From Paramesorhizobium deserti (GTDB lineage: Bacteria; Pseudomonadota; Alphaproteobacteria; Rhizobiales; Rhizobiaceae): a stretch of 64,000 bases of DNA. Positions 39,047 through 48,404 of this stretch are shown here, one piece after another (position 1 is the first letter of the stretch; every line of letters begins with the position of its first letter). The translations under genes and the position numbers were made by a program. The notes beneath the pieces are model-generated. The model saw nothing but the letters and a program-made list of their open reading frames with translations. It did no database searches and was not told the origin of the DNA. The stretch lies in contig NZ_LNTU01000001.1 of assembly GCF_001558695.1 (NCBI RefSeq), positions 806,001 through 870,000 of the forward strand. The letters are read 5' to 3'.

Positions 39047-40408
39047 CTACTTCGCCTTCAGAAAATCCCCTACCTCGAGAAGGACGAACTCGTTGTCATC
39101 GGCCTTGTCCAGCGCGCGACCGGCGGAGAATGGCAGGTTGTTGTCGTTGCCGACGACGATATGGTTCTCGTCCACCACGTCGACATTCTCGATGGTGACG
39201 AAGGGCATGTCGTAGAATCCCTCCCCGCCGCCCTGGCGCGCCTTGCCTTCGGGATCGCTGATCGCCATCAGGTCGATATAGCCGATCTTGCGGATCGGAC
39301 CGCCGACATTGGCGTCGTTCATCTCGATCTTGTAGATGCGCTTGAACTTGGCGGGCGTCGAGAAGCAGTCCGGCTGCGGATCCTTGGCATCGGCGCAGGC
39401 TCTGGCCGCGACACCCTCGCCATTGTCGCGCTCGATGACGAGGCCGGTGGTGTCATCCATCATGTTGAAATCGCCGATCGCCTCACCGCCGTCGCTCAGG
39501 GGATAGAGCCAGCTGCGGCCTGTCCATTTCCTGCCCGCGATATCGAATTCGACGATGCGCAGCGCCGAATTGTCGCCCACCTTCTCGACCGTGCCATCGT
39601 CGAGATAACGGGGGCCTTCCAGGAGCGCATAGAGCTTCGCTCCATCCTTCGAACGCGCCATGCCCTCGAAGCCGCCGGAACGCTTCAAATTGAAGGCCGG
39701 CATTTTCTGGGTTGGATTTGCCGGCAGCGTGAAGGAGGGATAGTCGGGCGAGCGGACGGGCTCGCCTTCCACCACCGTTTCCACCACATCGGTCACCTTG
39801 CCGGCCCGGTCGACATGGATGAGGAAAGGACCGAACTCCTCGCCGATCCAGAAGCCGTCATCGACCGGCTGGATGGATTCCACATCGAAATCGGAGCCGG
39901 TCAGATAGCGCTTGTCCGTGCCTTCCAGCACGATCGGGAACGGCACCTTTTTGTCGGGATCGGAGAGGAAAAGCGTCTCGATCCGCTCGATCTTGCCGGC
40001 GTCCCAGTCGAATTTGATGTGATGCAGCATAAGTGCGGCATCGGGTGAATTCAATTTGTTGCCGAAGCCATTGTCGGAGAGCGTCCAGAAGGTGCCGTCG
40101 CCCATCGTCTTGATGCCGGAAAAGCCCTGCAGCGGCTGCCCGTCGAAAGGCAGCGCCAGCCCAGTCGGCCGGTTCTCGTCCATGCCGGGCATGGTGCCGA
40201 TGCCGACGGCGCGGTGGCGGTTCTTCGCGGTGAATTTTCCAGAGGTCCTGAGGAGTTCCGGCGCGTCTTCCGGCGCCTTGATGATCGAGTTCGCCGGCAG
40301 GATGGCATGAGCTTCAAGCGTGGCGGGGAAACGTGTCTCCCCGGAAAAAGCAGGCGTGGAGATCAGCATGGCGATCGCCGCAGTCGTCGACAAAAGAAGC
40401 GCCTTCAT
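39047..40408 (-). CDS. Esterase-like activity of phytase family protein, secreted
   Basis: A 453-residue periplasmic or secreted protein with signal peptide (MKALLLSTTAAIAMLISTPAFS; cleavage about 22/23) and a beta-propeller-like phytase-like domain (Pfam phytase-like, PF13449). Typical parts are GFSGIKTMGDGTFWTLSDNGFG, DFDVESIQPVDDGFWIGEEFGPFLIHVD and ENVDVVDENHIVVGNDNNLPFS. True phytase activity is not established for the family. An 8-bp inverted repeat lies 19-41 bp upstream of the start. Confidence 0.87.
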   Translation of the reverse strand: MKALLLSTTAAIAMLISTPAFSGETRFPATLEAHAILPANSIIKAPEDAPELLRTSGKFTAKNRHRAVGIGTMPGMDENRPTGLALPFDGQPLQGFSGIKTMGDGTFWTLSDNGFGNKLNSPDAALMLHHIKFDWDAGKIERIETLFLSDPDKKVPFPIVLEGTDKRYLTGSDFDVESIQPVDDGFWIGEEFGPFLIHVDRAGKVTDVVETVVEGEPVRSPDYPSFTLPANPTQKMPAFNLKRSGGFEGMARSKDGAKLYALLEGPRYLDDGTVEKVGDNSALRIVEFDIAGRKWTGRSWLYPLSDGGEAIGDFNMMDDTTGLVIERDNGEGVAARACADAKDPQPDCFSTPAKFKRIYKIEMNDANVGGPIRKIGYIDLMAISDPEGKARQGGGEGFYDMPFVTIENVDVVDENHIVVGNDNNLPFSAGRALDKADDNEFVLLEVGDFLKAK

Positions 40409-40426
40409 GGGAAGCCCTCGTTGAGA

Positions 40427-40449
40427 ATTATCGGTCTTTTCCCGATAAT
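40427..40449. promoter_or_regulatory. Inverted repeat upstream of the phytase-like gene
   Basis: ATTATCGG (40427-40434) and CCGATAAT (40442-40449) are perfect reverse complements with a 7-bp spacer, located 19-41 bp upstream of the minus-strand start at 40408. It could be an operator over the promoter or a leader hairpin. I know of no matching regulator. Confidence 0.4.
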
Positions 40450-40615
40450 GCCCGTCGATGTCGGCCGGTTGACGCTCTCATGAAGCTTTGATGAACCGCC
40501 ACGCCCACGGCGGTTGCTTGACTTGCAGGCGGTGCCTTCTACTTACTCCCCTATGGATTGTGGAGGGCTTATGTGGTCTTCTTACAAGTCCCAAAGGCGA
40601 TCAAAGGAGGGCAAG

Positions 40616-41107
40616 ATGAAAAAGCTCCTCGCAGTGTTCTGCGCAGCGCTGATGGCCGCTTCCTCGGCCGAATTCGTCGCTGCGCCCGCTCTGGCAGGCC
40701 CGGTGCAACCGCTGAAGGTGGAAGCAGCCGGCCCTGACGTACAGACTGTCCAGTACCGCCGCTGGCGTGAGAGACGGTATGACGGACGACGTGTCTATCG
40801 CGACCGTGACGTGAGGCGATTGGGCCGCGGACGCGATTTTTATCGTGGCCGTGATGGCTATTATTATCGCGGCCATCGCGGCTCCCGCCGCTATCGTTCA
40901 GGCTGGCGCCGGCACAATGGCTGGTGGTTCCCGCCGGCGGCATTCCTGGGCGGCGCGATCATCGGCGGCGCAATCGCCAATCAGGGCCGTGGCGGCAGCT
41001 CTCATACACAATGGTGCTATAACCGCTATCGGTCCTACAGGGCTTATGACAATACATTCCAGCCCTATAACGGCCCACGGCGCCAGTGCGTTTCGCCCTA
41101 TATGTAA
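40616..41107 (+). CDS. BA14K-family protein
   Basis: A 163-residue exported protein. Signal peptide residues 1-27 end in APALA; the middle is Arg/Tyr/Gly-rich ([28 protein letters not shown]); a Gly/Ala hydrophobic hairpin ([14 protein letters not shown]) precedes the C-terminal motif [26 protein letters not shown] that defines the BA14K family, first described as an immunoreactive, lectin-like Brucella protein. GGAGG lies upstream of ATG 40616. CTTGACT (40517-40523) and TACTTA form a candidate promoter about 70 bp upstream. Confidence 0.87.
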   Translation: MKKLLAVFCAALMAASSAEFVAAPALAGPVQPLKVEAAGPDVQTVQYRRWRERRYDGRRVYRDRDVRRLGRGRDFYRGRDGYYYRGHRGSRRYRSGWRRHNGWWFPPAAFLGGAIIGGAIANQGRGGSSHTQWCYNRYRSYRAYDNTFQPYNGPRRQCVSPYM

Positions 41108-41157
41108 GGGCTGAACGACGATGCTAAACCGAGGGGCGTCCCTGCCCTTCGGGATGA

Positions 41158-42759
41158 TCAGGCGGCAATGCCGCCATGCTTTGCCTTGCCAGAGTGATCG
41201 CGCAGAAGGACGGCAACGTCTTCGACGGTCATTGGCCGCGCGTAGTAAAAACCCTGCACCTCGGTGGCACCCTCGTTGCGGGCGAAGGCGAGTTGTGTTT
41301 CGTTTTCCACGCCCTCAAGGGTGGCTTCCATCTGCAGCGCCTTCGACAGGCTGATCATCGATTTGATGATTTCGGCGCTGTCGTTCTTGTCGAGATCGCG
41401 GGTGAAGGAGCGGTCGATCTTCAGCCGATCGAAGCGGAAGCGGCGCAGATTGTTGAGGCTGGAAAAGCCGGTGCCGAAATCGTCCATGGTGAGGCGGATG
41501 CCCAACTGCCGCACCCGCTCGATGGCGCTGATGACGCGCGGCGAAGGCTCCAGCAGGAGGCTTTCTGTGATCTCGAGATCGAGCCGGTCGGGCGAGATGC
41601 CGCTTTCGCGCAGCGCGCCCTCGATCTTGCCGACAAGCCCGCAATCCTTGAACTGCACCACCGACAGATTGACCGCCACGCCGATATGGTCGGGCCATGA
41701 GGCGGCGGCCCGGCAGGCATCGCGCAGAACCTGATGGCCGATGGGGATGATCATTCCCGAGCGTTCGGCGATGGGGATGAACTCGACCGGCGAGATCATG
41801 CCGCGTTCAGGATGCTGCCAGCGCAAAAGCGCCTCGAAACTGCGCAGTTTTCCGGTCGAAACGGAATAGATCGGCTGGTAATAGACCTGGAATTCGCCCT
41901 GGGCGATCCCCCTGCGCATGTCCGTTTCGAGCGCCGCCTGATGATCGCTGACGAGCTTCAGCTCGGCGCTGTAGAAGCGGTATGTGCTGATCGGCTCGCC
42001 CTTCGCCTCGTAGAGTGCGAGATCGGCGCAACGCAGGATATCGGAGCGCGATTTGCCGTCGTGGCCGATCCTGGCGATGCCGATACTGGTGTTGGGCGTT
42101 ATCTGAGCATCGCCGAACGGGATGGACTCGGTCACGGCCGCAATCAGGCGATCGGCGAACCCGCCGGGGTCCTGATCCGCGTGATCGAGAAAATGCACGA
42201 CGAAAAACTCGTCGCCACCGAGCCGGACCACCACATCGCCTTCCGACGCCGTCTTCGTCAACCGCTGGGCGACGGCAACGAGGACATGGTCGCCCACGAC
42301 ATGGCCCATGGTATCGTTGATATGCTTGAAATCATCGAGATCGAGCAGATAAGCATAGGCCTGACGCGCTTGCCAGCGCCCGGTCGAGAGCCCTTCCTCC
42401 ATCGTCTTGGCGAGAAAGGTGCGGTTGAACAGACCGGTGAGAGTATCGGTGTGCGCCTGCTTGCGCGTCATCTCCTCCGCCTGCTCGAACTGATGCATCT
42501 GGTCGAGAAAGCGCTGTTGACGACGACCGAGCTCAAGAAAGATCCCGCCCATGATGAAAGGCAGGAACAGCATCAGGAAATGCATGACCGTGCCGGTGAA
42601 GGTCGCCCAGATATCGCTGCCAAGTCCCATCAGCAGCCTGAAACGCGTATCGAGAACGAAGCCCGAAACCGCCAGCACCGCGCCGATCGTCATGCCCCAG
42701 ATGAGATAGGTGCGCTCCAGAGCGCGCAGCCTGTTCCTGTTGGATGCCTTGAAGAACAT
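41158..42759 (-). CDS. Diguanylate cyclase/phosphodiesterase (GGDEF-EAL), membrane-bound
   Basis: A 533-residue c-di-GMP enzyme. Two membrane helices (about 19-37 and 54-74) and a short coiled-coil precede the GGDEF domain with intact RLGGDEFF (181-185) and the EAL domain with FEALLRW (Glu309), NLSVVQF, ITESLLL, DDFGTGFSS and EGVEN. The usual RxxD inhibitory site before GGDEF reads S-E-G-D, so product inhibition is probably absent. Both catalytic centres look intact; the net activity cannot be predicted. It converges on the BA14K gene with a 50-bp gap, and a palindromic repeat lies just upstream of its start. Confidence 0.92.
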   Translation of the reverse strand: MFFKASNRNRLRALERTYLIWGMTIGAVLAVSGFVLDTRFRLLMGLGSDIWATFTGTVMHFLMLFLPFIMGGIFLELGRRQQRFLDQMHQFEQAEEMTRKQAHTDTLTGLFNRTFLAKTMEEGLSTGRWQARQAYAYLLDLDDFKHINDTMGHVVGDHVLVAVAQRLTKTASEGDVVVRLGGDEFFVVHFLDHADQDPGGFADRLIAAVTESIPFGDAQITPNTSIGIARIGHDGKSRSDILRCADLALYEAKGEPISTYRFYSAELKLVSDHQAALETDMRRGIAQGEFQVYYQPIYSVSTGKLRSFEALLRWQHPERGMISPVEFIPIAERSGMIIPIGHQVLRDACRAAASWPDHIGVAVNLSVVQFKDCGLVGKIEGALRESGISPDRLDLEITESLLLEPSPRVISAIERVRQLGIRLTMDDFGTGFSSLNNLRRFRFDRLKIDRSFTRDLDKNDSAEIIKSMISLSKALQMEATLEGVENETQLAFARNEGATEVQGFYYARPMTVEDVAVLLRDHSGKAKHGGIAA

Positions 42760-42781
42760 CGCCCCACTTCCCCCAATTCAG

Positions 42782-42826
42782 CATGATCCCAAAAAATTGT
42801 CGACTTTTCGGATCGGATCATGCGGC
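42782..42826. repeat. GATC-flanked palindromic repeat, second copy
   Basis: It begins CATGATCCCAAAAAATTG and ends CTTTTCGG…GATCATGCGGCTTTAAA, a diverged version of the repeat at 32222. It lies about 25 bp upstream of the GGDEF-EAL start, so it falls in that gene's promoter or leader. Confidence 0.7.
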
Positions 42827-43171
42827 TTTAAAGCCTCCGCCGCATTTCCCCTTGCGACGGATTTCCCCATTGGGTTGCAGCTTCCACAAAGTTCTTAAAG
42901 ATTGAATTAATCCGACTCAGCCGACCAGGACGCCATTTCTCCTGGCTTTTTGAATATTCTGCACCATTGGCGAAATGTTTGAGGGCGAGGCATGGATTCC
43001 TGTGACAAGCACCAGGAATGACGAAAGTTTACCTGTTGGCGGCTAATCCCCGCTAGGCATTGGTTTCCGCTTCCAGAACCGTTCTTAAAAGGCGGAACAT
43101 CTCCACCTCGTCAGGCCAGTGCTTGTCACTGGCATCCATACCTCAGCAGCGCCGCTGCCATTACGGTGAAA
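42827..43171. other. Intergenic region with paired inverted repeat units
   Basis: No gene is seen in 42827-43171. At 42989-43024 and 43109-43142 are two related units in opposite orientation, sharing ATGGAT, TGACAAGCAC and TGACGA blocks; the right unit has a perfect CCAGTG-CTTGT-CACTGG core. The same core type appears as the hairpin at 51700. TTAA half-sites at 42893 and 42905 are spaced 8 bp and so are not a CtrA site. Confidence 0.65.
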
Positions 43172-44971
43172 TTATGAGCGCGGCTTCTTGCCCTTTGCCG
43201 GCTTATCGCTGCGATAAGTCTTCCCGGCGCCGTCCTTCTTTTTCCAGCTTTTCGCCTTCGGCTCGAAATGTTCCTTCTGCCGGCGCGGGGCGGATGCGCC
43301 CTCGGCAGCGAGGCGGATGGTGACGCCTTTTTCGCCAGTGCCGCGCTCGCGGAGATTTGCGAGATAATCATCGGCCTTCGACGCGGCGATCTCGAAGCGG
43401 GTTTCCGTTTCCAGAATGCGGATCGAGCCGACATCGCGTTTCGTCACCCCGCCCGCCTTGCAGATCATCGGCAGGAGCCAGCGCGGATCGGCGCGATGCT
43501 TGCGGCCGAGCGAGAGAGAAAACCAGGCGCCGTCTTCCATGAACTTCGCAGGCCGTTCTCCCCGTTCGCCCCGTTCTGGCCGATCGTACCCACCGGTACG
43601 CTGGTCGTACTTGCTGGTACGCTCACCACCCTTGCGGTCTTGGCCGAGCGGGCGCACTGGCACGTCGGAAATCTCTTCCGGTGCCGGGCGGGCGGCAAGC
43701 TCTCGGCGCAGATAGGCGGCGGCGATCTGCTCAGGCGTATAGAGCGCCTGAAGCTCCTTGATCAGGTCCTGCTCATCCTCGCCCGCCGCTTCCGACAGCG
43801 CCGGATCGTGCAGAATGCGCTCGCGGTTCTTCTCCTGAATGGCGGGGATGCCGGGAGCGTTCACGGTCGCCGCCTCCAGTTTCGCCATCTGCAACAGCCG
43901 CTCGGCGCTGCGGCGGCGGGAGAACGGCACGATCAGGACGCAGGTACCCTTGCGGCCGGCGCGGCCCGTGCGCCCGCTGCGGTGCAAGAGTGTTTCCGGA
44001 TTGCTTGGCAGATCGGCATGGATGACGAGATCGAGATTGGGTAGGTCGATGCCGCGCGCCGCGACGTCGGTCGCCACGCAGATGCGGGCACGCCCGTCGC
44101 GCATCGCCTGAAGCGCATTGGTGCGTTCCGCCTGGCTCAACTCGCCTGAAAGCGAGACGACCGAGAAGCCGCGGTTGGACAAACGGCTGGTCAGATGCTT
44201 CACCGCCTCACGGGTCGAGCAGAAGACGATGGTGTTCTGCGCATCAAAGAAGAGGAGCGTGTTGATGATGGCGTTTTCGCGCTCGCGCGGCTCGACGAGC
44301 ATGGCCTGATAGCTGATGTCGCCATGCTGTTCCTTTTCGCTGGTCGCGGAAATGCGCAAGGCGTCGCGCTGAAAACGCTTGGCCAGCTCGGCGATGGACC
44401 TGGGAACGGTCGCGGAAAAAAGCAGGGTGCGGCGATCCTCAGGCGCTTCGCCCAGGATGAACTCGAGATCCTCGCGGAAGCCGAGATCAAGCATCTCGTC
44501 GGCCTCGTCGAGAACCACGGCCCGCAAGGCCGACATGTCGAGCGCACCGCGGGTGATGTGGTCGCGCAGCCGGCCCGGCGTGCCGACGACGATATGCGCA
44601 CCCCGCTCCAACGCGCGCCGCTCGGTGCGGATATCCATGCCGCCGACGCAGGAGGCGATCCGGCCGCCGGCTTCGGCATAAAGCCATTCGAGCTCGCGGC
44701 GCACCTGCAGGGCCAGCTCGCGCGTCGGCGCGATGATGAGCGCCAAGGGCGCGCCCGGCGTCTCGAAACGCTCCGCATCGCCCAGCAAGGTCGGGGCAAT
44801 GGCGATGCCGAAGGCCACCGTCTTGCCGGAACCGGTCTGCGCCGAGACCAGAAGATCCGCTCCCTCGGCCTCAGGCGCCAGCACGGCGGTCTGGACGGAG
44901 GTAAGCGCCGTATAACCACGAGCGGCAAGAGCGCCGGACAGCGCCGGAGCGATGGAAGCAGACAGGGACAT
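43172..44971 (-). CDS. DEAD-box RNA helicase with DbpA-type RNA-binding domain
   Basis: A 599-residue ATP-dependent RNA helicase. N-terminal Q motif GYTALTSVQ, Walker A SAQTGSGKT, DEADEML, SATVP, then helicase C-domain HRSGRTGRAGRKG. After about residue 430 comes a linker and a C-terminal DbpA-type RNA-binding domain (ICKAGGVTKRDVGSIRILETETRFEIAASKADDY), ending in a basic tail with KGKKPRS. This is the DeaD/CsdA-like layout, suggesting ribosome assembly and RNA unfolding in the cold. An upstream in-frame start would add 62 unlikely residues. Its leader carries two hairpins. Confidence 0.92.
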   Translation of the reverse strand: MSLSASIAPALSGALAARGYTALTSVQTAVLAPEAEGADLLVSAQTGSGKTVAFGIAIAPTLLGDAERFETPGAPLALIIAPTRELALQVRRELEWLYAEAGGRIASCVGGMDIRTERRALERGAHIVVGTPGRLRDHITRGALDMSALRAVVLDEADEMLDLGFREDLEFILGEAPEDRRTLLFSATVPRSIAELAKRFQRDALRISATSEKEQHGDISYQAMLVEPRERENAIINTLLFFDAQNTIVFCSTREAVKHLTSRLSNRGFSVVSLSGELSQAERTNALQAMRDGRARICVATDVAARGIDLPNLDLVIHADLPSNPETLLHRSGRTGRAGRKGTCVLIVPFSRRRSAERLLQMAKLEAATVNAPGIPAIQEKNRERILHDPALSEAAGEDEQDLIKELQALYTPEQIAAAYLRRELAARPAPEEISDVPVRPLGQDRKGGERTSKYDQRTGGYDRPERGERGERPAKFMEDGAWFSLSLGRKHRADPRWLLPMICKAGGVTKRDVGSIRILETETRFEIAASKADDYLANLRERGTGEKGVTIRLAAEGASAPRRQKEHFEPKAKSWKKKDGAGKTYRSDKPAKGKKPRS

Positions 44972-44995
44972 GGATGACTTTCTATTTGTTTTTAA

Positions 44996-45030
44996 CGCAT
45001 TTATGCGAACGCCAAATGTTCCCATTTGGC
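44996..45030 (-). promoter_or_regulatory. Two hairpins in the leader of the DEAD-box helicase gene
   Basis: GCCAAATG-TTCC-CATTTGGC (45011-45030) is a perfect 8-bp hairpin and CGCAT-TT-ATGCG (44996-45007) adjoins it, 25-60 nt upstream of the start codon. Leaders of cold-induced helicase mRNAs are often structured and autoregulated; here that is an inference. Confidence 0.4.
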
Positions 45031-45214
45031 TGCAAAATGCTCTATCACTCCTACCGCTCGATGCCTTGAGCACGATCCCTCGAGATCGCACGGTTGCGCG
45101 GCGGGCGGTACGGAAAACAAATTGCGTGTGGGCGCTGTTTAGCGGTTCATCCGCCATGCGTCAATTGCGGTGTGGTGGCCGCTCCCTATCCGCATTGCGG
45201 GCTTTGTCGAGATG

Positions 45215-45436
45215 ATCCCCTCTCTTGCGATTTCTAACACTTAGCCTTCGGCTAAGATGTTGAAATCGCTTTCTCTCCCGCAAGGGGAGAGATAAAGCGC
45301 TGCAGCACCTTTCCTGCCAATCACAAAGCTGGAGATTGGCAAAAACGTTCATGCCGGTCTATCTCCCCCTGGGCGGGGGAGAAAGCAAATTCCTGGGCTT
45401 AGCGAAGCTAAGTCCTTAGAATTTGCAAGAGAGGGA
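45215..45436. repeat. Composite repeat with terminal inverted repeats next to polA
   Basis: The ends are inverted: TCCCCTCTCTTGCGATTTCT at 45215 and TTAGAATTTGCAAGAGAGGG at 45417-45435. Inside each end is a small hairpin (CTTAGCC-TTC-GGCTAAG and CTTAGC-GAA-GCTAAG) and then a CTCTCCCGCAAGGGGAGAG or CTCCCCCTGGGCGGGGGAG palindrome. It ends 14 bp from the polA stop. It looks like a non-autonomous mosaic element of the kind common in Rhizobiales; no coding capacity. Confidence 0.75.
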
Positions 45437-45449
45437 GCGATGCCGCCGC

Positions 45450-48404
45450 CTAATGCGCCTCGTCCCAGTTCTGCGCCGCGCGGGCATCCACCTGCAGCGG
45501 AACGGAGAGCGAGACCGCGGGCATGGCCGCATTCTCCATCACATGGCGGACCACCGAAATCGTCTTGTCGACTTCGTCATCCGACACCTCGAAGACCAGT
45601 TCGTCATGGACCTGCAGGAGCATGCGCGCCGAGAGCTCCGCTTCGGCAAGCGCGCCGTCCATGCGGATCATGGCGCGACGGATGATGTCTGCGGCCGACC
45701 CCTGGATCGGCGCGTTGATGGCGGCGCGCTCGTTGAAGGCGCGCATCTGCGGGTTGGAGGAGCGGATTTCCGGGTAATGCGCGCGCCGGCCGAAGATCGT
45801 CTCGACATAGCCGTGCTCGCGGGCAAAGGCCTTGGTGGCATCCATATAGTCGCGAATGCCGGGGAAGCGCTCGAAATAGGTGCGAATATATTGCCCCGCC
45901 TCCTCGCGGGGGATCGACAGCTGATTGGCAAGGCCGAAGGCGGAAATGCCGTAGATGATGCCGAAATTGATCGCCTTGGCGCGGCGGCGCACCTCGCTCG
46001 GCATGTCCTTGACCGGGACGTTGAACATTTCCGACGCCGTCATGGCATGGATGTCCACGCCGTCCTCGAAAGCCTGCTTCAGCTGCGGGATATCGGCAAC
46101 ATGGGCGAGCACGCGCAACTCGATCTGGCTGTAATCGGCAGAGATGAGCTTGTTGCCCGGACTGGCGATGAAAGCCGTCCTGATCTTTCGGCCTTCCGCC
46201 GTGCGGATCGGGATGTTCTGCAAATTCGGGTCGGAAGAGGAAAGCCGTCCGGTCGAGGTGGCGGCCATCGCATAGCAGGTGTGGACGCGGCCGGTTTCCT
46301 GGTTGATATAGCCCGGCAATGCATCCGTATAGGTGGATTTGAGCTTGGTGAGCTGACGCCAGTCGACGATCTTGCGTGGTAGTTCGTGACCCGCGGCGGC
46401 CAGATCCTCCAGCACCTGCGCGGAAGTCGACCATTGGCCCGTCTTGGTCTTGGAACCGCCGGGGAAGCCCATCCTGCCGAACAATATGTCGCCCAGCTGC
46501 TTCGGCGAGCCGATGTTGAAGCGCTCGCCTGCGAGCTGATAGATCTCGTCCTCGATCGCGGCGGCCGACTGCGCCAGCTCGCCGGAAAGACGGGACAATA
46601 TCTGCCGGTCGACGGAGATGCCGCGCGCCTCCATGCGCGCCAAGACCGTCACCAGCGGCCGCTCCAGCCGCTCATAGACGGAAACGGCGCCTTCGGCCAC
46701 GAGGCGGGGCTTGAGGACGCGCCAGAGCCTGAGCGTCACGTCCGCATCCTCGCCGGCATAGGCGGTGGCGCGCTCCAAATCGACCATGTCGAAACTCACG
46801 GCGGATTTGCCGCTGCCCGCCACGTCCTTGTAATGGATGGTTTTGTGCCCGAGCCAACGCTCCGACAGGCTGTCCATGCCGTGGCCGCCGGGGCCTGCAT
46901 CCAGCGCATAGGAGATCAGCATCGTATCGTCAAAGGGCGTGATATCGATGCCGTAGCGATGCATGAGCAGCCAGTCGAACTTCATGTTTTGGGCGATCTT
47001 CAGGACCGAGCGGTCCTCCAGCATCGGCTTCAACGCGGCGAGCGCCTGATCGAGCGGGATCTGGTTTTCCAGCATGCCGCCGCCCAGGAGATCGCCCGCG
47101 CCCGATTTATGCGCCAGCGGTACATAGGCCGCGCGGCCCGGCGCCAGCGCCAGAGAAAGACCGATCAGCTCCGCCTCCATCGGAAAGAGCGAACTGGTCT
47201 CGGTATCGAAGGCGACAATGCCGTTCTCGACCGCTTCGTCGATCCAAGCCTGCAGGGTGGCGAGATCGCGGATGCAGACATAGGCCGTCGTGTCGATCTT
47301 TTCGGCAGTCGCCGCTTCGGCGCGGGACCTGGCCAGCACGGCGGGGGTATTCTCCGGACCTTCGGGAGCGACCGGGGTGGCAGGCATGGCAGCAGCGCCA
47401 CCCATCACTTCTTCCGGCGTCGCTTCCGCCGACACGCCGGTTTGGAGATCAGGCCCATGTGCGTCGGCGCCCCATTGCGTTTCGACCGGCACCGGCTCGA
47501 TCAGGGCCGCATCCGTTTCGGTCGTCTCGGCGACGCGGCGGGTCAACGAGGTGAATTCCATCGCTTTCAGAAAGCCGATCAGCCTCGGCCCGTCCTGCGG
47601 CTCCAGCACCAGCGCATCGAGCGCGACATCGATCGGCGTATCGTTCTTCAGCGTCACGAGCTCGCGCGACAGCCGCGCCTGGTCGGAAAAGGCGATGATG
47701 TTCTCACGGCGCTTCTGCTGCTTGATCTCCGAGGCGCGGGCTAGAAGCGCGTCGAGATCGCCATATTCCTCCAGGAGCTGCGCCGCCGTCTTCGGGCCGA
47801 TGCCGGGGATGCCGGGGATGTTGTCGGTACTGTCGCCGGTGAGCGACTGCAGATCGATCATCTTTTCCGGCGGCACGCCCCATTTCTCGATCACTTCCGG
47901 GACCGAGATCTGCTTGTCCTTCATGCCGTCATACATCGACACTTTGTGATTGACGAGCTGCATCAAATCCTTATCGGAGGAGATGATGGTGACGTCGCCG
48001 CCCGCTTCCACGGCAAGCCGGGCATAGGTGGCGATCAGGTCGTCGGCCTCGTAGCCTTCCTTCTCGATGCAGGGCAGGTTGAACGCCTTCGTCGCCTGCC
48101 GGATGAGCCCGAACTGCGGAATGAGATCCTCCGGCGGCGCGCTGCGGTTGGCCTTGTATTCGGGATAGATCTCGTTGCGGAAGGTCTTCGAGGAATAGTC
48201 GAAGATGACGGCGAAATGGGTCGGCACTACCCCGACATCGGTGTTGCGCGCATCCTTCAGAAGCTTCCACAACATGTTGCAGAAGCCGGACACCGCGCCG
48301 ACCGGCAGGCCGTCCGACTTGCGGGTGAGCGGAGGAAGAGCGTGATAGGCACGGAAGATATAGCCCGAGCCGTCAACGAGAAAGAGATGATCGCCGTTTT
48401 TCAT
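45450..48404 (-). CDS. polA: DNA polymerase I
   Basis: A 984-residue repair and Okazaki-fragment polymerase. The 5'-nuclease domain (residues 1-290) begins LFLVDGSGYIFRAYHALPP and has GYEADDLIATYA; a low-complexity Ala/Pro/Glu linker of about 90 residues follows (PVPVETQW… to RAEAAT). The 3'-5' exonuclease has its motif I intact (VAFDTETSSL) and TLAYxxEDAD-like AYAGEDADVTL, so proofreading is likely. The polymerase domain shows SADYSQIELRVLAH (A), RRAKAINFGIIYG (B) and QVHDELVFEV (C). The ATG at 48404 is preferred over the longer frame. The sRNA candidate is divergent from it. Confidence 0.97.
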   Translation of the reverse strand: MKNGDHLFLVDGSGYIFRAYHALPPLTRKSDGLPVGAVSGFCNMLWKLLKDARNTDVGVVPTHFAVIFDYSSKTFRNEIYPEYKANRSAPPEDLIPQFGLIRQATKAFNLPCIEKEGYEADDLIATYARLAVEAGGDVTIISSDKDLMQLVNHKVSMYDGMKDKQISVPEVIEKWGVPPEKMIDLQSLTGDSTDNIPGIPGIGPKTAAQLLEEYGDLDALLARASEIKQQKRRENIIAFSDQARLSRELVTLKNDTPIDVALDALVLEPQDGPRLIGFLKAMEFTSLTRRVAETTETDAALIEPVPVETQWGADAHGPDLQTGVSAEATPEEVMGGAAAMPATPVAPEGPENTPAVLARSRAEAATAEKIDTTAYVCIRDLATLQAWIDEAVENGIVAFDTETSSLFPMEAELIGLSLALAPGRAAYVPLAHKSGAGDLLGGGMLENQIPLDQALAALKPMLEDRSVLKIAQNMKFDWLLMHRYGIDITPFDDTMLISYALDAGPGGHGMDSLSERWLGHKTIHYKDVAGSGKSAVSFDMVDLERATAYAGEDADVTLRLWRVLKPRLVAEGAVSVYERLERPLVTVLARMEARGISVDRQILSRLSGELAQSAAAIEDEIYQLAGERFNIGSPKQLGDILFGRMGFPGGSKTKTGQWSTSAQVLEDLAAAGHELPRKIVDWRQLTKLKSTYTDALPGYINQETGRVHTCYAMAATSTGRLSSSDPNLQNIPIRTAEGRKIRTAFIASPGNKLISADYSQIELRVLAHVADIPQLKQAFEDGVDIHAMTASEMFNVPVKDMPSEVRRRAKAINFGIIYGISAFGLANQLSIPREEAGQYIRTYFERFPGIRDYMDATKAFAREHGYVETIFGRRAHYPEIRSSNPQMRAFNERAAINAPIQGSAADIIRRAMIRMDGALAEAELSARMLLQVHDELVFEVSDDEVDKTISVVRHVMENAAMPAVSLSVPLQVDARAAQNWDEAH

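Noticed and set aside
42893-42908. TTAA…TTAA pair upstream of the GGDEF-EAL gene
   Set aside because: The spacing is again 8 bp.
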